From Cephalotus follicularis (lineage: Eukaryota > Streptophyta > Magnoliopsida > Oxalidales > Cephalotaceae): DNA of 64,000 nucleotides. Each line of letters opens with the position of its first letter. Position 1 is the first letter of the stretch. Below are positions 36,101 to 47,135 of this stretch, piece by piece. A program made the translations under genes and the position numbers. The stretch spans positions 542,704 to 606,703 of the forward strand of contig BDDD01000538.1 of the NCBI GenBank assembly GCA_001972305.1, in the 5' to 3' direction. The notes beneath the pieces are model-generated. The model did no database searches. It had not been told where the DNA came from and saw only the letters and a list, made by a program, of their open reading frames with translations.

Positions 36101-36857
36101 ATTTAGCAAGTGCACCTGCAACAAAAGTGAGGTCGTGGAAGGGGTCGTCATTAACAGGTAAAGGTTTCACACTAAAGATGCATCGAGGACCTCAACAACT
36201 CAAAATTGGGGTGTAATGATCAAGGGAAGCACTTGGAATGATAGTTGTAGTGACTTGTAAGGATCCTTGGTCGACGTTGTGGATCTCGATTTCTACGGAA
36301 AAGACAACAAAGTTGTTTTATTCAAGTGCGATTGGGTTGACATTTCGGAGAGAGGTACCAGAGTGGATGAGTTTGGGATTGTTCGTCTGAACCCAAAAAA
36401 GGCACTCCCCACATGCTAGCCGTTCATGCTAGCAAGTCAAGTTGTGCAGGTGTTCTTCGCACCCAGTGTGTCCAACGATCGTAGGTACAAAGGGTGGGTT
36501 ACTGTGATAAAAACGAAACTCAGAAATGCCTACAGCCTTCCTGATTATGAAGAAGAAGATGACGATGCTTTGGGTATGGATATCACATTGCAAGAAGATG
36601 TCACCACCGATCCACTATGATCATTTGCAGCTGATTTAAGACCTAAAAGCGAGGATTCCCTTCAAGGAGATAGGGAATGGGAGGAGGTAGTATTATCTGC
36701 AAATGTTCAAATAAGGGATCCTACATCATACCACGACAATACGGATGACGAGGAAGATGAATGGGAAGACGATCTTTCTGACACGGATGAGGAGGATGGA
36801 GCGATGGAATATGATTCGGATAGTCAAGACGACATGGATATTGATAGCATAGATTAA
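33135..36857 (+). pseudogene. TNPD-type CACTA transposase (broken)
   Basis: The start ATG is at 33135. The first exon (33135 to about 35383) begins with the cysteine-containing N-terminal domain (CPCSRCKLR) and continues through the Transposase_21 region (YNLPPWLCM, IPGPKSSWKDIDMF, VETYDASRKKNF, LACPNCMGW) and the DUF4218-like part (KSHDCHIFMQMLLPIA). In-frame stops lie at 33618 (TGA), 34092 (TAG) and 34419 (TAG). Further exons are about 35461-35771, 35862-35994 and 36064-36857, the last holding the DUF4216-like part (FKCDWVD, LASQVVQVFF) and an acidic tail. The first intron's donor reads AG/TT, not GT, suggesting a splice-site loss. The segment RIGFCPFGVSS lacks the residues, including an aspartate, that normally precede PFG in this family. 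Confidence 0.87.
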
Positions 36858-37015
36858 AATGTAAGTTAATAGTGTAGTATATGTAGTAAATACTGTTTGC
36901 AATAGTATTCTTAATCTTCTAATTTGCTATGTTACAACATTGTTATTTCATAATATATAGTAGGACAACTGTATGTAGTTTATATGGTTTTTAAATACGG
37001 CGAGTTCTTGCAGAT

Positions 37016-38649
37016 ATGCCTCGCAGAGTCATGCGTTCCTCTATTCCTGGAGATTCCAACATACCCTCTGGATCTTCATTTCCTGAGACGGACTCCATGG
37101 AGTTAGACAGACGGGAGCAGGATACCGACGTTCCCAATGCTAGTAAGGAAATTTGTTATGTCACGATATTCTGTTTTTTGTATTGTTGAAGCTTTTTTTT
37201 GTTATATTTTGTTATATATGTTTACAGTGAAACATAACCATGATTTGAATTAGGTTCCCATCAGCGACAGATGAGGGAAGCTAGTAGGGGGGGCGGACTT
37301 GCCCCCGCGGGGGGTTGATTCTAGGCCTATTCGGCATATCAGTGCCAATGGGTAAGTAACTAGTAATTTAAGTGCATTTTTTTAAAAGTAACCTATGATG
37401 TTGGTGCTAATATTTGTTTAACTGCAGGTGTTTTGAGGAGATGTACGTAAAGAACACCATAGCGTCCATCATCAAGAGCAGAATACTACTGCCACGGAAC
37501 ACGTGGTGACAGTGGCCTGATTCAGAGAAGGAACTACTGTGGGAGAAGCTACTGGTGAGTGAAACTGTTGCAGTTAACAATCAATATTATTCAGGATTTT
37601 TTTTAACCTCGTTGTTTGACACTGATGTTTTGTAGGACTGCTTCCAGTTTCTTCCATCTGATGCACACAGCAGGCTTCCATTCTACAGTTACGTGCAAGA
37701 GAATTACCCGAAGTGGATGCGTAACTTTAGGAGGAATGCAATGAGGGGTGCTGGTGTGCAATAGATGAGCCTTGAGTGCATGCAACAAGGCCCTACAGAG
37801 ATACCACGACCAATGTGGGATCAAATGGTGAACAAGTGGATGTCCAAGGAATTTCAGGGGTGGGCAAGAACAAATGCCGCCAATAGGGCGAACGAAGCAC
37901 ACACCACCTACACTGCCGGTAATCACACGATGGAGAGACAGCTTCAGATTGGGGTAAGTAATAAACTTCATTTGTAATTATGGTGACAAACTTAATTTGT
38001 GTTTGAAACTTATTCAAGATAGAATTTGACTTACAGGAGTCGAAGTGGAAAGACTTTATGGATGTATTTTACGACACACATCGAAAGGCGGGAGATGATA
38101 CTCTTCCACCTCCTATTGTAGTGGAGAGGCTGGTGAGTCACAAACTGTAATGAATATGTTAATTACCGTTTATATGTCAATCACTTACCTGATTAATCTT
38201 GTATTTCTTTGTAGGACAAGTACCGGTTTGCTGCTGGGGTGGATACTAGGGAGGGATCCGACCGTACTAGAAAGGCGGCTTTCGACGTTGTGGCATGGAC
38301 AGAGGCGGCTGGAGGTCCACAGAAGGGCAAGATCCGTGGATTGGGAAACTATATGACTTCCACGAAGATGCTACCACAAGCACTTCGAGGTACTCAGTCG
38401 GGAGTGGGAAGTCAGAGTCGCCCATTCTGCTCACAGCCAACACAGATGGAACCAGGGCAGGACGGAGGCTCGCACATGCAACAGCAGATGGATCGGATGG
38501 AGTCGACGTTGCAGACTTTGATGGCTCAACTGTCGCAGTACATTGGGTCTCAGTCCACACACACACCATCTGAACAGATTTCATCGCGGACTCAGCACCC
38601 CTCCTTCCAGGCAACCCTAGACTAGGACGATAGCGATGACGAGTTGTAG
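37016..38649 (+). pseudogene. Second CACTA gene, TNPA-like (Ptta/En/Spm type), broken
   Basis: The probable start is ATG 37016 (MPRRVMRSSIPGDSN). Several exons can be followed by GT/AG borders. About 37429-37555 contains MYVKNTIASIIKSRILLPRNTW and then a TGA. About 37636-37953 contains QFLPSDAHSRLPFYSYVQ and a TAG after GAGVQ. About 38037-38132 contains SKWKDFMDVFYDTHRKAGD. 38215-38649 begins DKYRFAAGVDTREGS and has a glutamine-rich coiled stretch (MQQQMDRMESTLQTLMAQL), one TAG after ATLD, and the end DDSDDEL. The family binds the subterminal repeats and regulates the element; this is known for En/Spm and assumed here. Confidence 0.75.
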
Positions 38650-38904
38650 TTTGTTTAGTTTGACACATTTTAAAACTGATTGTAAAGGTATTACACTTTT
38701 TATATATATGCTATAAAGCTCGTTTACAGTGTTCTATTAGTTTACTGTGAATGAAATGTGTCGTTTATTAGTTATAGATGATAGAGTGAATTACACATTT
38801 GTGAAATATAAACTGTTGTTGTGGCTGCTGCTGAAATAAATTGTAGGTTTTGCTTGGAGATTAGGGAATGAATGCTGCCGATAGTTCCACCAGCAGGATC
38901 TGCA

Positions 38905-39347
38905 GAATGGCGAGGGCATAGCGAGGGTAATGCCCTCGCCATTCTGCATCAGACGCAACGGCGAGGGTCTTCAGCCTCACCGTACCCTCGCCATGGCGAG
39001 GGTACCACGAGGGTTGGCAATTGGATATCAATGTTCCAGCAGGTGACGGCGAGGGGTTACTGCCCTAGCTATACCCTCGCCATGGCGAGGGCATAACGAG
39101 GGTAGCTAACTACCCTCGCCACGGCGAGGGTATTATGCCGAGGCTTTACAGCCATAGCCAAACCCTCGTTCTTGTGAGGGCAATATATGGCGAGGGGAAG
39201 GTACCCTCGCTAGATACGCGCCATGCCCCCGAGAAATTGACGGCGAGGAGGCGTTTTGCGAGGGGTTTTTACCCTTGCAATGTCGTCGCGGTTACTGCAA
39301 CGGCGAGGGGATGGTGAGGGGAAGTGCTGCCATGTTTTTTAGTAGTG
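38905..39347. repeat. Right subterminal and terminal repeats of the CACTA element
   Basis: Dense GGCGAGGG(C/T)A motifs and their complements, often as inverted pairs (ATGGCGAGGGCAT then ATGCCCTCGCC, or TACCCTCGCCATGGCGAGGG), end in the inverted CACTA terminus. The right array is longer than the left one (about 440 against 190 bp). 38650-38904 before it is TA-rich with no gene. Confidence 0.82.
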
Positions 39348-39478
39348 AGATAGCATAGTTGTGTCAATATTCCAGACAATATAGATGAGTTAGTATTCCA
39401 GGTATTATATTATATGGGCACATTTCTTGTTTTTCTGATTTCATTCGAGACTCATGATATTTCATCCTACTCTGATTT
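39348..39478 (+). mobile_element. Block H, continuation after the CACTA element
   Basis: Starts with the second AGA target copy and one more 26-bp repeat unit. It ends where element G's LTR begins (TGTCACACTC). No gene is present. Confidence 0.65.
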
Positions 39479-42400
39479 TGTCACACTCATTCCCGACAAC
39501 AACCGATGACCTACTGAGAATGGATGTGACTATCACGTGACAAGCCTCCTTTCGGAAACTCCACGTGATAACTTAAAACCATTTTGAAAGCTGTTTAAAG
39601 CTATGTAATCAAATTTAAAAATCATAAAGTTAAAGACTCCAAAACTTTGAAAATTTTTCTAACTCTTAAATTTTTACGAAAATCGGGCATGTAGTATCCG
39701 TTTATCGGACTATGCCCCCTGTAAAGAAAAACAAAGTTTATAAAAACACACTTCCGAAGGAGGAATCAACAGTTTATAAGGTGGGCTCAGCCCTCAGCAA
39801 CCACAATTTTAAAGCAGTAAACATAGGTTGGGCTAAACATCAACCATTTCAACTAGCAATAAAAGTAAATCTATACGGCTCAGCCCTTTAAAAGCAAAAC
39901 TATAAAGGAAAACGTTTATATGAAAACATAAGTAAATGCATAAATTAAATGCTAATGTAGTTATGCTAGAAATCCTGGTAGCATGCCCTGCCTCCGTTGT
40001 CCATCATCTACTGAACAGATATATCTATCACCTTGCCTCTATCTGGAAGGGGAAAGAAAAAGAAGTGGGTTAGTCCAAATGACTAAGTCAGTAGAAACAA
40101 AAGAATACATCTCCCATAACTATATATCAAATAAAAGGAGAAATAATACAACTCAAAGTAGAATGCAATGTAAATCTACGACAAGAAATGAAGTTACGAA
40201 TCACAAAGGAAATCAAGATCCAAAGGATAATCAAAAACCACTGAAGATATCAAGATCCATAACAAATCACGATCCATAAAGGACATCGAGTTCCCAAAGA
40301 GTTATCGAGATCACAAAAGCTAACTCATAAAAAGGAATCAAGATAAACAAGTATAAGCGAAATCCAAGAAGGAAATCTCGATACTCAACAAATGGCTCCA
40401 TAAAAGAATGCTCAAACTCATCAAATGCAATAATGTAAGAATCCATGAAACAATCTCAATGATCAAGTAAATACTATACAATACGATGGACTTACAGTGA
40501 ATTAACCAAGGACTCAACAAGGAAGTCCACTAAACGAATATCCAATCAAGACAGAAATCAAATACATGAGAGTCACAATAAATCCAAGTATCAAACATCA
40601 AGAATGTAATATGTGCCCAAAGAATCATAAACAACAAAATATAAGGGGATGCTGGTACCAATCCCGTCACTGTCTCATATCCCCGCCAAATCACATGGCG
40701 TCATATCATATCCCCGCCAATTCACATGGCGTCATAACATAACCGATGCAGCAATAATATAGGCCAATAGGCTACAGGATGTGATCATCATCCATCATAC
40801 ACCGGTGCAGAGTGCCTATGGTAAGCATAACATCCATACCTCGCACGAGGGGCCGGCATATACCGCACGGACCCTAGCCCTCGCTGAGAAAACCCGTACT
40901 CACACTCAACCTCATCCGAGGGATCCGCGTGCAATATATATGTCAACAACCAAACACAGTCCAATAGGAGGGTAATGGAGCAACTCTGCTACACTCACAC
41001 TCAGCATACCATCATAGACAATAGTATGCCGCAGATCCAGGTATGGGAGTCGGGGGCAGTTTCCACATAACACCCCATCATAGACCAATGGGCATGCTAA
41101 GTAGAGTTGACCGTCAAACATATACCACTCCTTGGACCGGTAATACATATCCATAATCCTGGTACCCAGCATCAGAATATAACGTAGTATAATCATATAG
41201 AAAGTCACAATGTCACAAGTGTGAGAAGGTTACCAAGTCACCCAGAGCATCGAGCATATAACCGCTCAGAATCACATCACAATCACAAATACGTTAACAG
41301 AAGACAACTGGGATACAAATCCCAACCCAGATCACGTATCACAAGAAACCGGGCACATATGAAAACAACAGGACTCTCAAATAAAGAATTGTTCAACGGC
41401 CTCAACAACAAAGCTCAAGTATAAGAATGCGGAAACCAATCAAACTCAACGAATTCGGCCCTCAATAGCCATCTCATGATGGAACCACAAAAGAGCACAT
41501 ATCCAAAAACAAAACTCAAACATGACGATATGGAGCTAGAATGAATACAACAGTACTAATAGCACGAAATAGATCCTCGTAGAAGTTAAACAAATATAAC
41601 AACAGGAACAGAAACAATATATGCCCTTCAGGAGCCAATGCGGATACGACATCATGTGGCGAAATGAATATACGATCACAAAGATCTCATATCAATATAG
41701 AAGTTCAAACGAGAATACTCAAGGGGTTCCCGAATAACCAACGATGAAATCTTCATATAACCATTCACGTGGTGGAGTCAACAATAAGGTCTATCAACAA
41801 TATACAAATAAGAAGTACAATTAAAGCATGACCAATGATAGACACATCAAGAAACAAGTCATATCACAAGATGAAATCCAATAATAAAGGTTATCAGTAA
41901 GTCATGCCATCAACAAAACTTGGCATTTAAGAATTTCAATAAAAGAATCACACTCATCATCAATGAATAGCAATAACAAATAAGATAAAGGAAGGAGATG
42001 TTCTACTCACAATATCAATGCCAATTACTACCACGGACTAACCCCTTTAAGCTTTGAATCAACTATCGGATCTCCATCTACAATGCCATCGCATAATGTC
42101 TCGTTAATTACGACTCTTATGCTTATACACATGAGATGCAAGAAATGCACGCATGAGTCGTTATATGCATTAAGGAGCCATTTATACCCGATCCTCTACT
42201 AATCTTAACACTTATAACTTATAATTCATTCCATCACCCAAATTATCACATAATTACCCCTCTTAGATACATTTAACAATTTACTTATAGACACTTTTTA
42301 CTCATTTCAAGGCATCCACTATTACTATCACTACACCACTTGCATGCACATATAAGAGCTGTTTAGTTCCACTAACTCAGTTTCACTCCTAATTCCCAAC

Positions 42401-43638
42401 ATATTAGTTATTACAAACTTATTAATACATATCTTACTTCCATCATTCATTCTACTCACAATTCATTACCATTAGCTTATAACTCGTTCCAATACAGCCA
42501 TAAATATCTACTATCGTGTAATTACTACATCACATCGGTAAACTTATTAAACCATATTTGAGTAGAAAAAAGAAGGTGAATTGCGACTTACCGGAAAATG
42601 GGTTCGCCAGAAAAACTGTGGGTCGTCATCAATTGGAACTCCACCATCCTTCACGCTGCATAGACATAACACGTATCGTTACGACATACATACAAGAAAC
42701 ATGATTTGTCGTAATCGAAACTCCGTCCAGATTTCGGTCAACCTTTTAGGGTTCCATCGACAATAAAACCAACCCCCTAAACTGCTGTTCAACCCATTAT
42801 TGATCGAATCTCACCGTGACTCGCCTGGGAACGGGCAGCCACCATCGGCAATGAGTTTGACTCACTGAGTCAACTCACCGGTCATCCAACAATTATGGCC
42901 ACTTCACAAAAATGTCACAAAACGACCTGGTCCACAAGTCTCCACCCAACACTCACCGAAAATCGGCGGCTGTCGCCGCGTCATATCACCGGCCGAGTAG
43001 CCATTGCACCGATCACACCACCACTAGCCTCCACAGCATCCAGGCTACTCGTTGGTGGCCGAGATTCGTCGGGAATCGACGCCAAAAGTGGAGGCAGAGG
43101 CGGCAGCGAGTCAACTCGTTCAGTTAACTCAACCGCCAAAATCCGGCCGATTCCAGCCAAATCACGCCTCAACTGTCTTCCCAATGAACAGAGGTAGTCT
43201 TCATGGTGAAAACCCGCTCTAACCACGACGATATCGACGGTGAACGGTGGGCGATAGTGACGGCAGGGAGAAAAGAAGAAAACAAAGGAGAAGGAGAGGA
43301 AGGAGCAAAAGGAGCTTACCGGCGATGGAGGAGCCGCAGGGATGCTCACTGCCTCTTCCCGGCCGCCGGTCTGACATCTCTCCCGCTCTCTGCATCTCTC
43401 TCCCACCTCTCATCTCTCTGTTCTCTCTGCTCTATTTCTTCTTTCTTCACGTGCGCCAAGCGCCCCCGTCTTGTTTTATTTCAATTGGTGCCTAGGGCCT
43501 TCTAGGCGCCTCACGAGTACTCTGTTTTTTTTAACATAATATATTATAACACTATTAATAATACTAATATTCTACTCACGTGTTTTACACGCTCGCGTAT
43601 TTTGCAAATCAGCCTTGTAAATGTGACGGGGCGTCACA
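39479..43638 (-). repeat. Element G 3' LTR (4.16 kb)
   Basis: Begins TGTCACACTCATTCCCG and ends GGCGTCACA, with a polypurine tract directly to its right. The first 590 bp match 46530-47135, the visible start of G's other LTR. It is unusually long. It has no coding content; open frames at 42895-43505 sit in a GC-richer stretch without recognisable domains. Parts are inverted matches to block H. Confidence 0.85.
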
Positions 43639-43660
43639 ATCTCCCCCCCCCCCCCTTAAG
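43639..43660 (-). other. Polypurine tract of element G with 13-G run
   Basis: On the minus strand a run of 13 G (C at 43643-43655) precedes the LTR, next to AAATTTTGAGGACAAAATTT-like sequence as in A and F. The length of the homopolymer may include sequencing or assembly error. Confidence 0.75.
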
Positions 43661-46512
43661 AAATTTTGTCCTCAAAATTTACTCACATCACGTAGCATAT
43701 AAAACTGAGTACTGTCTGCTCATTTCCTCCATACTCCCCCAAGAAGTATCACTCTCAAAGAACTGATCTCGTATGTCATGGATCTGTACTTGTACTCTCT
43801 CAATATTGATACATGGAAACTATCATAGATGCATTCCAGCTCTATAGATAGGTTGAATTGGTAACCTAATGCACCAATACATAGAGTGGTCTCGAATGAT
43901 CCAATGTCGATGGAACTGAGCCTTTCGCAGCTTTCTAACTTAAACACTCTTGTACCATGATGCCCGTAGGAACACTTTTTCATCCAGCTGAAACTTCATG
44001 TTCACGCGACATCTGTTTACGAACTCCTTAACCTACTTTGGGATACCAATAGGCTCTTCACGTATTACTCTCACCGATATTATCCCAACACGAGTATCTC
44101 ATGTTGCCAACCGTACAACATTCTTGGAGGTGTCAACCCACTAGCCTGAATCTATGAAACTCATAAGACAAACTCGTCTTAGTACTATTCTCGCCCAATC
44201 ACGCCTCTGTTGTGCCACTCTGATGGAATCCCGTGCATTAGTGCTGATATGGTCGCTCCTCAAGGCGGTCTAGATCATAGGCGCAGAATCGATAGATGTG
44301 AGCCGTTTAGGCAAGTCATTTCAGTATGACTTATATTGCATCATACCTTAGCAGTGTGCATGTCGTTCATGTAATGAAGTCCATGACGACATGCTCTCAG
44401 ATGATGTTAAAAACTACATGAGCCACGCATTGAAGCCAACATGCAAGTTTGTGGGGTCAACAAGGCACATGGTCATCATACGTGTTGAGCAACAAATACT
44501 TCGACAGCAAATGAGGAACGAAGTCCCACGCTCATTTCATATCCTGTATTCAAATGCACGAGAAAGATCTAGTAGCCCACAAAAATGTCGAATCAACAAC
44601 ATATACTTGAAACACACGAACTTCAACATGGTCAGCAAACACCTGAAAAGCATCGAGCCAAAAATCTTCCGAGGAACATTGGGATTCCGTTTCATAAGTA
44701 TGCAGCACAGGATCTCAACGCAATCCATCAATAGCAAGGATGTCCGAAGAGAACTGAAGAGGCATGCGTATCGATCAATCGATGAATCAATATGGAGCCA
44801 ACCAAGCCACGCAACCAAAATACCACTCAAGCGCCCAACGTACACAAGGAAAAAGGTTATCTGGTCGATCCACAATTCAAGACGATGAATAGTCAAAGGC
44901 AAACATGTGGAAACATCGAGAGAACCAATTCTTGCATCGATAGGCGTGATATAAGAATGAGTATAAACTCCTGGTGCGGATAATCAAGGCTGACGATCAA
45001 AGCATCGTGTGCAAAATACACAAACTCAAGGCAACATGAAGGCAAGTTGCACATACTCATGTCTATCATGTGTACAAACGCCAGCACACGCAGAAAAACA
45101 TGCACATAAATACGCACACAAACCTCGTGCAAGCACCACATTATGCATTCATAATCGCTAAGCAAGCAGCAAGAAGTGCACATAATAGCATGAAAAACTC
45201 TTAATGTGGACAACGAATGCATCATCTGCCTAAAAAGCACACGAGCGCACATCAAGATGCACACGTAAAAGCCAGGCGCACGACAATTGCATCGCTAGCA
45301 CAAGGACACTGTAATCATAGCACACACTTCTGCTGTAAAGTATAGAGCAACTGTAATAACTTGAAGTTTCGTTGTTACTTCACATTAAATTGTCGGTATG
45401 TCGAACATCTGGTGATCAAAACGATGATATTCTCTTCATGTTGTTCTACCAAAAGTGCTCCCTCAAGCGAGGACACTACTACCAGACTGCATCGCATAAG
45501 ATGAACTATGGTCTTCAAAAGGACTTACGTTTTACGGTTTCATTGTGCGACGGACATAACCTGTCCCTATACATCAACGTTCCGTTACCTCGAAGCGAGC
45601 AGTCAATGTGATTACCATTCTATCACCGAGCATCACTGATCTTATCCTGCAATATCGGTCTCTCCCGAAGAGTAGACAATTGAGTCCCCATGCATAAGGC
45701 TAATAGGATCACGTGCAATGATCTGACTCCGCCAACAAAATGAATAACTCATCTAAAGAGAAGCCAGAGAAGTAGAAAACTTCTTACTCAAAGCATCTGT
45801 AATCACGTTTGCCTTGGGTATTTGTTAACGTAATCGTAATGTTTAATCATCTCCACGCAGCTCAGCTCGAAGCTCGAATCCCTGTCGATAAGGATCTACA
45901 TAGGGCCGACATCCATCCTCAATAGATGAGGTCATATAGATATAGCCCTTATAAGCTAAATCCTTCATTGTACTCCGCTAACGTTTCCTCCAAGTACTTA
46001 AGCAGAAAAGTATCATACTGGTTGCTTGAACCTCTTCTGAAAATCCGTTATTGTCAACAATTCATCACTATGATATTGCCCTAGAACATATGCAAGGACC
46101 ATAGAGTAGTTCATCTAATGTATCATGAACATCGTGCTCTAATAACTTATAAAGTCTAGAATAACTAGGCTACGGCCCGCTGGAACTCTGGCTTGGACTC
46201 ATCAATTAATCAAGGGTTAGAGGGAAGGTAACGTCCTCACGGCTAACTCGGCCGCTACTAAAATAGAGATAACATCTTAAAGTACCTCCGATCTTAAAAT
46301 CCCTAGCCTTACATCTTACTCTGGCTCTACATGAGCCGTCTATTAGGTAAACTTAAAAGATCTTACTATTTATGTCCACAGTGGGACCCTCTTACCGACC
46401 ACGGGGTAAGCTACCGAGCACATGACATGCAATGCATGATATGCATGAGTTTTAAAAAAAAACTTTTCTGAAAAACATTTTACTTTATAAGTCTAGAGAA
46501 TCTAAAACCAAA
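43661..46512 (-). pseudogene. Element G interior: strongly decayed pol remnants
   Basis: Only scraps of a gypsy polyprotein survive. Frame 43983-43720 retains the shape of the region after the integrase core (GSFETTLCIGALGYQ, DSFHVSILREY). Near 45820-45785 the minus strand gives KANVITDALSKK, the RNase H end motif. Only about 700 bp separate this from the primer site, so most of RNase H, RT, protease and gag has been deleted. Between 44000 and 45780 no frame is convincing, and open frames there on both strands carry no known motif. This is the oldest-looking interior in the window. Confidence 0.68.
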
Positions 46513-46513
46513 A

Positions 46514-46525
46514 GCTCTTATACCA
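46514..46525 (-). other. Primer binding site of element G
   Basis: Minus strand TGGTATAAGAGC, four bases inside the LTR that starts at 46530. One base differs from the TGGTATCAGAGC of A, D and E. Confidence 0.75.
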
Positions 46526-46529
46526 AAAC

Positions 46530-47135
46530 TGTCACACCCGTTCCCGACAACAATCGATAACCTACCGAGGATGGATGTGACTATCACGTGACAAGCCTCA
46601 TTTCGGAAACTCCACATGATAACTGAAAACCGTTTCGAAAGCCGTTTAAAGCTATGCAATCAAAATTGAAAATCATAAAGTTAAAGTCTCCAAAATTTTG
46701 AAAATTTTTCTAAACTCTTAAATTTTTACGAAAATCGGGCATGTAGTATCCGTTTATCAGACTATGCCCCCTGTAAAGAAAAACAAAGTTTATAAAAACA
46801 CACTCCCGAAGGAGGAATCAACAGTTTATAAGGTGGGCTCAGCCCTCAGCAACCACAATTTTAAAGCAGTAAACATAGGTTGGGCTCAGCCTCAACCATT
46901 TCAACTAGCAATAAAAGTAAATCTATAGAGCTCGGCCCTTTAAAAGCAAAACTATAAAGGAAAACGTTTATATGAAAACATAAGTAAATGCATAAATTAA
47001 ATGCTAATGTAGTTATGCTATGCATGTGTTGAAATCTTGGTAGCATGCCCTGCCTCCATGGTCCATCATCTACTGAAAAGATATAACTATCATCTTGCCT
47101 CTATCTGGAAGGGGAAAGAAAAAGAAGGGGGTTAG
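46530..47135 (-). repeat. Element G 5' LTR, visible part
   Basis: Starts TGTCACACCCGTTCCCG and matches the first 590 bp of 39479-43638. It is cut at 47135 by insertion of element E. GTTAG (47131-47135) should be the left target copy. The corresponding unbroken site is near 40065 (GGGTTAGTCC). The rest lies beyond the window. Confidence 0.85.

Larger units (their letters stand above)
31142..39347 (+). mobile_element. CACTA (En/Spm) DNA transposon, 8.2 kb, defective
   Basis: Terminal inverted repeats CACTACAAGAAAACAAGG (left) and CACTACTAAAAAACATGG (right, reverse strand) agree at 15 of 18 positions. Three-base target copies AGA lie at 31139-31141 and 39348-39350. Both ends carry subterminal GGCGAGGG repeats. 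Inside, in order, are a pyrimidine-rich stretch (31320-31480), a TG microsatellite, TA-rich DNA holding a Copia-like solo LTR, a TNPD-type transposase gene and a second TNPA-like gene. 32415-33134 is TA-rich with no gene. Both genes have stops, so the copy would depend on an active relative. Confidence 0.93.

Noticed and set aside
42895-43505. Open frames in the GC-richer part of the G LTR
   Set aside because: They overlap on both strands, have biased composition and lie within an LTR. The related block H does not keep them open.
44391-45264. Frames of 120-165 codons inside element G
   Set aside because: They lie where decayed pol is expected but show no pol motif and no other family. Chance frames are likelier.
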